Shown here one piece after another: positions 38,253 through 49,952 of a stretch of 64,000 nt of DNA (the stretch's first letter is position 1; each line of letters opens with the position of its first letter). This stretch comes from Trichoplax sp. H2 (Eukaryota; Placozoa; Uniplacotomia; Trichoplacea), in contig NOWV01000155.1 of the NCBI GenBank assembly GCA_003344405.1, forward strand, positions 119,016 to 183,015. The letters are read 5' to 3'. A program made the translations under genes and the position numbers. The notes beneath the pieces were generated by a model. That model had not been told where the DNA came from and ran no database searches. It saw only the letters and a list, made by a program, of their open reading frames with translations.

Positions 38253-40002
38253 TTAAAACTTTTGAAATTGCTTCTTGCCAGATTGTTGTTTCGTTACTTT
38301 CAGAACATTAAAACGCACAGTCTTACTTAACGGTCTGCATTGACCAACAGTTACAGTATCGCCAAGTTGCACATCCCTATTATCAAGACCAATAAGCAAT
38401 TCAGTTAGTCCTTACTACTCAGCGACAGCCAGAGCATCACATGTTGAACATATATTGCATTAGCCGCAAGTTTAACAAGCTAATAGAATATTTTAGCCGA
38501 CAACCACATACGTATGCAACAACAAGTAAGAATGACTTACGGGAAACAAGGAGATAAATGTACAGCCAAGTTCTTATGACGTTTCTCATATCGATTATAC
38601 TTTTTGATGTAGTGAAGATAATCCCGTCGAATGACAATCGTCCTCCTCATCTTCATTTTAGCAACTACACCGGTCAGGATACGACCACGAATGCTAACAT
38701 TACCAGTAAAAGGACATTTCTTATCAATGTATGTTCCTTCCGTAGCCTAAATAAAGATAATTGCAAAGACTTTTAGTGCCGCAATTATTTTATTCAACAG
38801 GATGAGCAAGTCATACGTCCAAGTAGTTTGTTTTATAACCGAAAAGTAGTAGTAAATAGTTTACACCCCATTGATACAGTTGCAACCTTAAAAGGAAGTC
38901 ACAAACATCCACAACAAAGTTTCAACCGTGAAATCGAGCGCGATCTTACCTCTCTTGGAGTTTTAAAGCCTAAGCCGATATTACGAACGTAGCGGCGATC
39001 TTTTCTTTTTGTAGCAAGCACATTCTTTTTATTTTGAAAGATAGTCGGTTGTTTCTGATAGGCTTTCTCAATCTACAGAATTATAAGATGATTCAACTTA
39101 TTGTGGAATCAGTACCGATGGACGCAAAGTCACATACTATCATGACAATTATACACACATATTTTGGTTATTTTAGTCAGTGAATTAGAAACTGCTGTAT
39201 ATCTCAGTTCTATATGCTAGACAGTAAGCAATTATAGCATTTCATCTGTACTAAGTTTGTAATATTGTCCATAAAGCTAATCACTACACAATATCTAGAA
39301 TGTAGCATGTCTTTCCAAATGGTATTGGAATTCGTATCTACTCTATAGCATCACGCTGGGTACGTAGTAGCCTGTATGATCGACATTTCAATCTTTTCCT
39401 ATGTATCAAGTCCAATTCTATCAGGCATAGTGGATTATAGCATCCTCCTTGATACGTCTATAAGCAATAAACCACAGCTAAACTGAAAAGGAATGATTCC
39501 AAGAGACCCTATTTGGTCAGTCATGTACTTTCTCTTCTAGCCAGCAAGGAGGCTAGGATTCAAGCCGTTTTGATCGAGCAACTACTTTACCCATATCATT
39601 ATCTACAAGGAATGTCGATCGTCATCACTGGACAAGAAGATCGCTGTAATAAGCGAATATTGAATTTCTTTAACCCATTAATATACAGAAATAGAAGATG
39701 ATAATACAAAGTGGAAGCTTTCCAAGTAAGGCAGATACACGTCTAAAGGTTTAATGCACATGGTGTAAAAATTGCCTACAGTCAATCTACTTGTCATCCA
39801 GTATCGACTAATGCATGTCGTTCTCATTGTGAATTCCACGATAGCAAAGTCATTACACTAGCTCAAACACTTAAAATAGTAAAAAGTACATCATAAATCA
39901 TTCCTTCAAGCTAGGAAATAGAGAGAGAAGGCAATTTTCATCACTTCTATCGAGTAAAAGTAAACACTGTCTTGCTAGAACGAGACCTACCTGTTCCGCC
40001 AT
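38253..40002 (-). CDS. RPS11: 40S ribosomal protein S11 (uS17)
   Basis: Exons in transcript order: 40002-39991, 39072-38950, 38746-38541, 38376-38253 (TAA at 38255-38253). Phases close, giving 154 aa against 158 in human. The first exon holds only four codons (M-A-E-Q). Matching segments: [67 protein letters not shown], then [20 protein letters not shown] and the C-terminal KKQFQKF. It is a structural protein of the small ribosomal subunit that contacts rRNA through an OB-fold. The junction between exons 3 and 4 gives C-F-P-D where human has C-F-R-D. Intron 1 is 918 bp, which could house a small RNA, though none was recognised. Confidence 0.97.
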
Positions 40003-40060
40003 GATGATGAATTGCTGAAAGGAAGGAACGTAAGCATGTGAGAGCCTTAAAAAGGCGAGG
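40003..40060 (-). promoter_or_regulatory. Probable RPS11 core promoter with TOP-like tract
   Basis: Read on the minus strand just upstream of the ATG, there is a TTTTTAAGG element, then the pyrimidine-rich CCTTCCTTTC, then a short leader to the start codon. A polypyrimidine mRNA start (5' TOP) is a known feature of animal ribosomal-protein genes. The transcription start is inferred. Confidence 0.45.
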
Positions 40061-41565
40061 GGTGGCCCAATAGCACGCTGAAATTTGCAAGGGTTCTCTG
40101 GCGCATGCGTAATTGGATCTATTACAACCTTACCCCATGCACGCGATACGCTTGCCGTACAGTACAGTAGTCAGAAAAAAACAGGATTGTACTGTACACT
40201 GTACACTGTAACTTGCGACTGCGCAGTACAAACAAGACGTCCTGTCCTATCGTACTCTACTGTATGATACACAACAGTACGACAGGCTAATTCGCTACTC
40301 GGTGCTATACCAGCTGTACTGTACGTGAAGGACTTGAGCAATCTTGTTCTCTAGCTGCTGCAGAAAGCAGAACTGGAATGGAAGAAATTCATCGTCCACT
40401 TTGACTTTTTTTCCCAATAGGTCCGGATAAAAAGTGTTGCATTTCTATCTCAGTAATAGGTTGCATTATTAATGGATCTCATACTCTTTTCATTGATTAG
40501 CTTTTACAACAATCAACATTCTACAAATCGACAGCCTCATCCAAACTGAAAAGTGGATCGACATAATTATGGCTTGCAAAATGTAAGTGATTGAAATGAG
40601 AATAATTTCAATGGCATGGACTACTGGGTGATTGCATGCTAGCATCACATCTTATGGTTTATTTTATATGTGGGGAAAGGACCGATAAATTGAACACGAT
40701 CAATCTCTCCATACTGAACTACAGTATCATTTCGTGACGATCATCATCATCATCTACCTGCTAGCTGCAAACGTCATGAACCACATCATGTCGATCAGTC
40801 AGCTAAATGATCAAAGTATTTGAAATAGGGTACTGCATGAACAACTATTTTATAATAGTTATTTTCTATAGCTAAGCATGCTTTAAATGCTATGGTATCT
40901 ATCTTTCATTTCACTATGAGCAATGGTTCGAGAATAAAACTACACTATCATCGTCAATGAAAGTCGACAACCTTGACAACGTAGCTAATACAACCCAATT
41001 TACATCCATCCATCCACACTTATCATCCCAATCAGCGTACCTAAATGCAAGCGATAATTATATTATACACATAGCAAGAGCTCCTTCCAATACACATGTC
41101 TGTGCCTACAAGATGCTTTAAATGCTAATGATAGCTAATTCACTGATTGTCTTCAATTTCGACAATGGCTAGAGAATGGCTGCGCTTACCGCAACTGGAC
41201 ACCTAGCAATGATAACGTAGCTAGTACAGTACAACGCAGTTTACCTTACCAACTCCCTTATACGCGTACTCTCCCAAATTGGTATGTAGAAACGCCAATC
41301 GTTATTGCACCGTTAAATGCAAAACTTCTAGCACTTTAAGTACTATGGGTCTGTCGGCAACTCTATTATTGACAATGGCTAGAGAAGAACTAGAACGGCA
41401 CGCTTTGCAACGATGATGACCTAACCCAACACAGTCTACATACTTTACATTAATAATTACACCCCATATTTGTAGTATTACGCGTAAACGCAAATTATAA
41501 TTGCATTGTTACAATACTAAACTAAAAGTCTGCTTCATTGAATTAACGAAACCTACTTTGACTGC
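40061..41565. other. Spacer between RPS11 and CWF19L1
   Basis: These genes are divergent. 40150-40330 is rich in GTAC-centred palindromes (GTACAGTACAG, TGTACTGTACACTGTACACTG). From about 40870 to 41500 a diverged repeat of roughly 200-230 bp is visible, with shared pieces such as GACAATGGCTAGAGAA and AACGTAGCTA. No exon recognised, though an upstream leader exon of CWF19L1 may lie here. Confidence 0.35.
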
Positions 41566-44500
41566 ATGTGCTGTAGTTTAGCTTGTGGTGATATTAAAGG
41601 AAGACTAACGCAACTATTTGAACGAGTTCGTTCTGTACAAAAAAAAGCCGGCAATTTTGAGGTAAGAATGTTTCTCTACATGATTAGTATCATATGCTTC
41701 ATACTGCTTATATATGCTTATACAGTAAATCCTTTATGCTTTATATGCTTTATATGATATGTCGGAGTATCTTCACACAAGGACGATATCGTACTTATTA
41801 ATGCAAATGGTTACTAACCAAATTCATCATGATCATTTACTGATCATCAATACAGATTGTACAAAGATTTTATTACCTTTGCAATATTCGTCATAATCTT
41901 CACTTTCTACCATTTCTTAGATGCTGGTATGTGTTGGATCATTTTTTTCCAGTGAAAATCATCATCATGAGGAATTACAAAAATACATCGATGGTCAGCT
42001 AGAAGGTTGGATATTTACTATCATTAATTTATTCCTGCCTACGGCGGTGCAAATTTACAACGTAGTTTAACTTATACCATCTTCCATCATCGTTGTAATT
42101 TATTACAATAATACCTATTTGCACATTGCGTAATATATTTTGATATACAGCACTTACCAAAAATTGAAACTCGGCTTGCTTCTTATTATAATTCACTAGT
42201 TCCTATCCCAACTTATATCCTTGGTCCAAATACTGATGATGAAACTGTGCACTACCGGGATCAAGAGATAGAAGGTGGTGAAATATGTCCAAATGTAACT
42301 GTCCTAGGTACACTAGATATATAGACTGACCTACCTTTTGATCATTTTTATTGAGGACTCCCTTCGGCACAACTTTTATCTATCATTAAGGATATTCATT
42401 TATAAAATTGATTGAAATCTTACTAGGAAAGAGAGGCATCTTCACTACCCTTTCTGGTCTCTCTATTGCTTATATGAGCGGACAGGATGGTAGTAATTTG
42501 CAATCCTCAAATGTTCAGGTGAATGTGCTTATGCAATAGTACCGTCTACCATTACCTATCATCTCTACTAAACTATCTTAATCAATTAGAAACATCATTT
42601 CGTCGGAGATGACATCAACTATTTTGCAAAAAAAGCCAATGACTTCAACTTTCAAGGTGTAGATGTTCTTTTAACTTCACCCTGGCCAAAGGGAATATGC
42701 AATTTTGTCCAACCACCGGTACGTACGCATTTCAATACTATCTTCTACAGATTTTAGTAAGGCTAATACAATACTGGATAGTGTGGCAATGATAGTATTT
42801 GGAACATTAATCTTTTAGATATCAAAAATAATTATATAACTTTCTCTGCGTAGGAAAATTATAATAAAGATTCTGGTTCTAGTTTGGTTTCACACTTAGC
42901 GTCAATATTGAAGCCTAGATATCATTTTTCTGGTACGGAAGGTTTGTTTTTCGAGCGTCTACCATATAGGTATGGAAATGTTTTGACTAATTGGCTTTTA
43001 GTTTAAATTATTTTACACTTATTTATACTTGCATTAATTTATAGATTAATTGAAAATAATATTTACTAGAAAAATGTTTAAATATGTTGTTGCCTAGGAA
43101 CGATAAAGGCACATACGGAAAAACTCAACATGTCACGCGTTTCTTAGGGCTAGCACCGGTTGGTAATGAAGAAAAGTTAAAGGTACAGGCTTTTGTAGAG
43201 CTCGATTAGTTATACCACATATGATTATACGCAATTTCTATCAATATTGGACATTTACCATAGCTACTAATGTCGTAAATAATAGTACCTGTATGCCTTC
43301 AACATTGTGCCTATTCCACACATACCTCGGGGAAAGTTGACTGCAATTCCTCCAAGTGTCACTAACTTTCCATACAGCAGTTTGGAAAAAGAACAAAGTC
43401 ATAATGCAGACCAGTCAGCACAGCCTTCAGGCGGATATTTTTATGATATGGGAAACGCCCAAAATCAGCGTCCTTACCAGCAGAAAAGGAGGCGTTATGA
43501 CAACGAAAACCCAGGTTAGTAGTTTACATCCGATAATTATATAAAGACACCTACACTTACCATCATTTATGTCACGAGTAATAGCTACTTGGAAGCAAGT
43601 TATAAATATACACGAAAGGAACTGTATAAATTAATACTTTATGTATTATGCTTTTATTTGTATAGAATTATTATTCGTCTACAGCATATTAATAATAGTT
43701 GATCAATAACGACAGTTGTATGCTTTCTAATTGCAAGGACATTTTGGAGGCCATAAACATCATAAAGGAGAACGGAATCCAAGACAACGTTAGCACAATT
43801 ATACTAAACTTTCTGATTCTTAATCACTGTCGTCGCTATATCTTCAAGTCTCATTTTAGTTTATAACTCCTTTCTATATCCCTGTTCGTAGCTGTTTCTC
43901 GTGGCCCTTGCTGGTTTTGTCTTGGTAATGCTGAAGTTGAGAAACATTTAGTAATAAGCGTTGGAATAGACGTGAGTTGGAAGGGTTTTCTTGGCTTACG
44001 ATTATTTCTATACTGGATAAAGTAAATCTTCAAATTTTTTCCCCAGTCTTATGTAGCTTTAGCTAAAGGTGGACTAACTTCTGAACATGTCCTAATAATA
44101 CCTATTGGTCACTTTCCTTCATCACTACATCTTACAGAGGTTCTTTTATTCGTGATATCACTGAAAACTATAATATCTTTAAAATTCACTAACGTATAAC
44201 ATTGCCTTTCTTACAGCAAGCAACAACCGAAATTAAAAAATATCCTTTTAAATTTCGCATTGGCTGTCTTTAATAGACACGATAGCTAAATTGCTTTATG
44301 ACTTATTAGCTGCATAAACTGAATATAGTACATGCTGCCATTAAAGTCGATTAAATATAATCTACCGATTTTCCTATACAAAATTACGTATAAAGATTCA
44401 TTAAGAAAATTCTTCAAAAGTTTAGGGAAAGAGTGCGTTATCTTTGAAAGAAATTTTCGTAGTCAACACTTACAATTGCAAGTAAGTAAAGTTTTGCATA

Positions 44501-45298
44501 TACAAGATATAAAATCGCTCTAGATAATCATATTTCGATACTTATAATGCGACTATATTCCAGGTTGTACCTATACCTAGCGGTACTACAAATATAGCGA
44601 AAGAGCTATTCCAAGAATTAGGCGAAACAAATTCGTTAACGTTCCAGTTACTCCCCAGTAATATCGATTTAACAAAAGTAAGATTAACTTACTACTTGGT
44701 ACTCTTGAAAATTTGTTATTTATTAATAAGTAAGATGCTATCAGTATTAGAGAACGATTAAAAACCTAAGATAAATCATAAGTGTGCCATCTAAAATGTA
44801 CGTATGTCATAATTCTGCTTAACGGTGATATTACTGTCTCATTTTCTATAGATCATTTTTCTGTTAAGAAGTTAACTACACTAATTTTTTAACAAGTGCT
44901 TACGGTTAAAGTATGCCCTAAGTGATTGTAATATTTTTTATACTTATGAAGATATTATCAGAAGGGTCACCGTTCTTCCTTGTAGAGTTTGACGACGGTG
45001 AAATGTTATTGCATCGCATTCGTGGAAAATTTCCCTTACAGTTTGGAAGGTATACGAAGTCTATATCTTGATTGCATAAACTCCTGTAGATGGTAAATTA
45101 TTAAATAATAGCTTCATTCTAATACTATACCTTGTTAACAATTTTGTGAAACGTAGGCAAATTTTAGCGAGTGAAAGTTTGCTAAATATGCCCGACCGTG
45201 TTAACTGGAAGGATTGTGAAATTTCTGTTGAAGAGGCTACACAGAGTGCGCAGAGTTTCAGGAAAATGTTTAAATCGTTCGATTTCAACTTAAATTAA
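41566..45298 (+). CDS. CWF19L1: CWF19-like protein 1
   Basis: Exons: 41566-41661, 41921-42005, 42200-42307, 42427-42518, 42590-42718, 42854-42969, 43098-43182, 43286-43514, 43738-43788, 43892-43971, 44047-44139, 44217-44239, 44388-44481, 44564-44677, 44952-45049, 45157-45298 (TAA). Phases close, giving 544 aa against 538 in human. The N-terminal half is metallophosphoesterase-like ([31 protein letters not shown]). A basic, poorly conserved linker follows (43286-43788). The C-terminal half is the CwfJ/HIT-like region, with [46 protein letters not shown] and FPLQFGR. The yeast relative is linked to the spliceosome and lariat debranching. Intron 12 is AT-AC (U12 type). Start M-C-C-S-L-A-C-G-D is the first ATG in frame; an extra upstream exon joining at 41576 is possible. 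Confidence 0.94.
44240..44387 (+). other. U12-type AT-AC intron in CWF19L1
   Basis: The intron begins ATATCCTTTT, the canonical U12 donor. It ends TTAC, with TTTTCCTATAC (44369-44379) as the branch-site match close to the 3' end. Joining AAA AA to G TAT AAA gives E-I-K-K-Y-K-D-S-L, matching the conserved protein exactly. No GT-AG alternative keeps the frame. Length is 148 bp. Confidence 0.88.
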
Positions 45299-48200
45299 CT
45301 GTAAATGATATATTTTCTCTGTTATGTAAATAAAAATCCTTGCGATAGCGTTTACAACCTGAATTAGCAATGATAGTATGCTCACATCAGTATTACTGTC
45401 TACGGTCACTGTTTAATTTAAGATGGCATGCCAAAGGCTTGTAGTAAATAGCACGTAGTAATTGACCGATTTTTACACTATCGTGTGCTATAGCTGTAGT
45501 AATGTTTAATTTTATGTACCTGCGAGCACCGACTTGTGTTCTGCTGTATATCCTCTATTAACGATTATTGCCCAGTAAAGTTTTCAGTTGTTATTTCGTT
45601 TATAAATTTTCTACCATGCTAGTATTCTTCAATTCTGTGTCTGATCTAAATGATTCAATTGATTCAGCTATTGGTATTTTAATGATGTAGATTTTGTAAT
45701 TTTTATAGTATCAATCGCTGCTGTAAAATATACCTATCATTAACTAATCGCAGTTGGCTAAGAATTGTGTCAGCAAAGTCATCTTGACTTTGTAATATGA
45801 AAGAATTAGCACTTTATGCGGAAAAGATACCATTAACTGATTGTGGGTCGTCAAGTCTCAATTTACAAAATGTTGGTGTTGCACATTATTAGTATTATAA
45901 TTTATTGGCAACTACCGTATATCATATGTTGGAGATATTTAAAGCCAAGAAAAGAATCATTTTGGATAAAAATAAATTACTGTCTTCATTTTTATAGTTT
46001 GTCACTAGGGTTTCCCAAATTACAGTGTCCTGTATGATTTTGGCATGGCTATAGCTTGAAAGATGATTTCTCCGTGATAATATCGTTTTAGTCTGAAACA
46101 AATGTCACCATTATCACAACTATTAAGTAGAGGAAAAGCTTTTGCTAATAGTCTCTGTTTCATATTAGTCATAATCTGCATACCTTATAGAGGATATAAC
46201 AATTTCTTTGTATGTTCTCACACGCATGATTATCGAAAATCACTGCAGTAACATTAATTAGCCAATAAAATCTACTAATATTAGCTAACACTATTGTTTC
46301 GGATATCAAAGCCGAAAGCTGCTATGTTAGCTATATAATATACCTAATGATATTAATTACAGTATAATCAATCTTAAATGATTACAACCTTTTGCGTACA
46401 ACTTTAGAGCCGCATATCTTGTATATCTAAATAATTAGATCATTTTAAATTCAACTACAAGAACATATCACAAACCGTCTTGTATCTAATATGCAGGATA
46501 TATCTTCGTTTCTAGATCTTGGACTCTTGGTTACAGTTTGTTGCAACTTAAATTTTGGATTTAATACCTAGAGCATGGGTCAGCGAACTATCTCGAACCA
46601 AATGATTCTTGCAACTCTAATATTTTTACATTAAAATTGATCGCGTATATCAAAAAATCTTCGGTTTTCCAATATTATACCCAGATTTGCAAATTCTTTT
46701 AATGAATACAAAATCAGCAGGATAATCTTTTCAAACAGTTTCCTCTCGCAATCGATTTTTGGGGCTTACTTCTCAATTAAATACAAAACAAATTCATATA
46801 GCCAATTAGCTCACTACATGAAAACTGGAGTATTACTATAAATGAACAAAAATAGATTTAATAAAAAAATAAGTCAAGGTGACATAAAGATTTAAGGGAA
46901 ATGTTTGAACTTGCATTAAACTTTGAGTAAAACATATACTGCTATATCACAGTAAAATTTATACTATTAATTATTATTTGTAGATTTATGTTTATATATA
47001 AAGAGCATTTTCTGAGAATTAAGTATCAATAACATTTTACTATTCTCTATTCCATAGGAATATAATAAAACTGATAATAACTATAGATTGGACGAAATCC
47101 TTAAAAATATAGGTGATTCTACAGCAATTTCTTATGATAAGAATAAATATTTTGTATGGTATTTATTGACGCCATAGCGATAAATCGGACATATATAATT
47201 ATATGCAGTATTTTATATAGCAACAGTTATTATTTGAGAATGCATCAGAAATGTGCATAAGTTTACTAAGTTAGATGATACTATATCAGATAGGCTAATC
47301 TGAACACGATTGGCTTCGGAAATAGCTATAATTTTTGTGCGTGAGTAGTGATTAATCTATCACATCTACTATGTATTTTAAGGTAGAAGTTTAAAACTAG
47401 AATATAAACTAAATACTCGTGCAGATTAGAAAAAATATCTAAGTTTATATCTAAATTATTTTATAGAAATACTCAGTTTGTGGCATTAAGTAATACCTAG
47501 AAAGTGTAATTCGAAAAATACTGATGATGAGCTTTTTATAAATGAATGTCAGCGTTCACATTTAACACTGTTTACACATTCGTTTATGTACGTAGAGAGA
47601 AAAAGCTATAGTTATAATCCACACAAGAAACACTACAAATTTTAAATATTTCAGCCATTAGATACGTAGATTATCGATGCTATTTAGCTTACCCAGTATA
47701 TAGTTTGAAGCCTGGTCGTAATTCATATGATAGATATTCAGCTATTCAACCTTAGATTCAGTACGGATCGGTCTAGGAGAGATTATCCTGCAGACTTGAA
47801 AAAATTAATTTTTATAAACAATGGCAGGAAAATCATTATCAACACCACAATTTATAAATTGCTTATGGATGGTACCACAAATTCCCTATCGCCATGTTTC
47901 GTAATGGTAAAATTTTGATTGTCAGCCTTGCCTAAATTTATCAAAATAAGGATAAGGCGCTATAATACGAAAATAATGTTGTACATGTGCATATATTTAT
48001 GACAATAGTAAAAAACTATCATGAAATTCTACATTTTAACCCGGAAAGTAATTTAGTAATCTCATGATAAGCACTATTGTTCTTATTACCTATAATGATT
48101 ACTTGATTAATTTGATAGACTATGGATTTGAACGAATATACAATAAAACAGAATCTGATTTCATGATTAAAGTCCATTTTATTTTTTAAAAGAAGTAAAA

Positions 48201-48797
48201 TTTAGTAATTTAAGTCATGCAAATAATAACAGACAATCAATGCGTTGCTTCAACAAGCCTACAACAATTGCAACCTATTCATGGAATAGTGTGAAAAGGA
48301 AAATGCGAAAATCAAGCGTATACGTTACGCCGATATTAATGTAAATAAGTACCATTTCCAAATAGAATACCGTATCCTTCTGTGGCAATAAGAAAATGTT
48401 TGCTCAGGTTGATATCGGCCATTTATTAAATTTATTTAACAACATGAAGAGTTAAATTATAGTCAGCGGCCTTTAGTTCATGTTTAAATATGAGCTGTAA
48501 TAATATAAATAATATAATATATATATAGCTGGAAATTTGCACACAATACTATACCATTTCTATAAATCGAATTTCAAACAGAAACCAGGAGTCAAATGAT
48601 AGAATCACGAGTATCAATATCCTTTGTATACGTATACCGTATATATATAGAGAGAGCTAGATTCAAAGATTCATTGCATTAAATTTAAAAACTTTAGCCA
48701 TCGATAGATAGAAATAAAGCTGCTGCAATAGGATGCGCAGTAATAATTATAATTGCATTGTAATATTAGTAATAACAATGTACAAGAATAAAATTCG
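45299..48797. other. AT-rich spacer
   Basis: Only short chance open frames (up to 64 codons), with no recognisable protein, RNA gene or repeat array. The 3' UTR of the first GPCR should lie at its upper end. Confidence 0.4.
45329..45334 (+). terminator. Poly(A) signal after CWF19L1
   Basis: AATAAA 31 bp past the stop codon; likely 3' processing signal. Confidence 0.55.
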
Positions 48798-49952
48798 CTA
48801 TCGAAAAATGAATTGATGTTTAGTGCTGCTTCGAACAGCATGAACTTGAGATACACGACGAGTTTGACTAGGTTGGCAACATTGAGGTAATGCACTGCGT
48901 AGAACCTTGTTATAGATTAGATAGACGATAGGGTTCTCGATACATGCAATACTGGTCGAAATGAAGCCAACTGTAATAAGAGCAGATGCAGCCGGATTAC
49001 CAGAATTCCGCAATTGGAGGATCGTCATTTGAGTAAAAGCGGAGGTTAAGATAATCAAGACATAAGGAAATGATGTTAGCATATAAACAGTGGTAGCAAT
49101 TGCAATCATTTTAATAATGGCAACACGACGTTTTCGATTAATTTGGAATGATGAAGCAGAAGCGATGCTAGTACCTGGAAGAGAAATACTATAAGAGGAA
49201 GAATTCGAAATAGAATGAATGCTATTAAGTGGTGTTATAGTTTTCTGAAGATGTCTAGCAATCCTGCCATACATTATGATCATAATTGTCAACGGTATAA
49301 AATAATTTAATACGGAAACGACCAGGTAATACAAGGTATTCTCATTATAGCCGTATAAGTAGATATCACACGTTGATGGTGCATCTATTGGGATATACAT
49401 AAATCGTATTATAGGGCAATTAGTAGCAAATGAATATATCCAAACGCAAATAATAGCCGATCGAATCTTACGCTTGGTATTTAAGATAGAATTTTGGCCA
49501 ATACTCCCTACAATGATATGATAGCGATCGACTGAAATAATGGCTAAAGACACAGTCGATACTGTAAATCCCGAGCTTAAAATAAAGTAGGATAATTTAC
49601 AACCAATTTCATATGGTGCTAAGCCTTGCCGATCACGAACATTGTAAAATGTTCTTAATGTTGATAAAATTGTATTTAAAATGATGGATAATAACGATAT
49701 ACCATCTGATATGCACATATTGCATATTAGGCTATAGATGGATAAATGCAAAAGCTTTTTTTTGATCACAGTATAGCAGATAAATCCATTTGCAATAATT
49801 CCAAATATGCCGATAGTTAAAGTTGCTGGTAAACTACTTCGAATGCCAGCAGTGTAATTGCTATTAGCTGTATTACATGTACCATTGAACCATGCTTGAT
49901 TATTACCAGCTTTCATGGTAGTCCATTCAATACAGTTACGAGTATCATCCAT
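48798..49952 (-). CDS. Rhodopsin-like (class A) GPCR, single exon
   Basis: An uninterrupted 384-aa frame. N-terminal glycosylation sites are at N23 and N32, followed by seven hydrophobic helices. Class A landmarks: N55 in TM1, D83 in TM2 (N-M-C-I-S-D), Cys118 and Cys195 for the usual extracellular disulfide, DRY at 142-144, W171 in TM4, P220 in TM5, S-F-P-Y at 294-297 in place of C-W-x-P, and N-P-I-V-Y at 340-344. The cytoplasmic tail is about 35 residues with two adjacent Cys (358-359), possible palmitoylation sites. It is a plasma-membrane receptor signalling through G proteins. The ligand is unknown; overall character is like the peptide/amine-type orphan receptors that expanded in early animals. 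It is related to the receptor at 58091-59146 (same SFPYV and NMCISD blocks). No intron is needed. Confidence 0.93.
   Translation of the reverse strand: MDDTRNCIEWTTMKAGNNQAWFNGTCNTANSNYTAGIRSSLPATLTIGIFGIIANGFICYTVIKKKLLHLSIYSLICNMCISDGISLLSIILNTILSTLRTFYNVRDRQGLAPYEIGCKLSYFILSSGFTVSTVSLAIISVDRYHIIVGSIGQNSILNTKRKIRSAIICVWIYSFATNCPIIRFMYIPIDAPSTCDIYLYGYNENTLYYLVVSVLNYFIPLTIMIIMYGRIARHLQKTITPLNSIHSISNSSSYSISLPGTSIASASSFQINRKRRVAIIKMIAIATTVYMLTSFPYVLIILTSAFTQMTILQLRNSGNPAASALITVGFISTSIACIENPIVYLIYNKVLRSALPQCCQPSQTRRVSQVHAVRSSTKHQFIFR

Noticed and set aside
38377-38540. C/D-box-like words (GTGATGC ... CTGA) in RPS11 intron 3, as ribosomal-protein introns often host snoRNAs.
   Set aside because: The C box is imperfect, the spacing is too short and there is no terminal stem.
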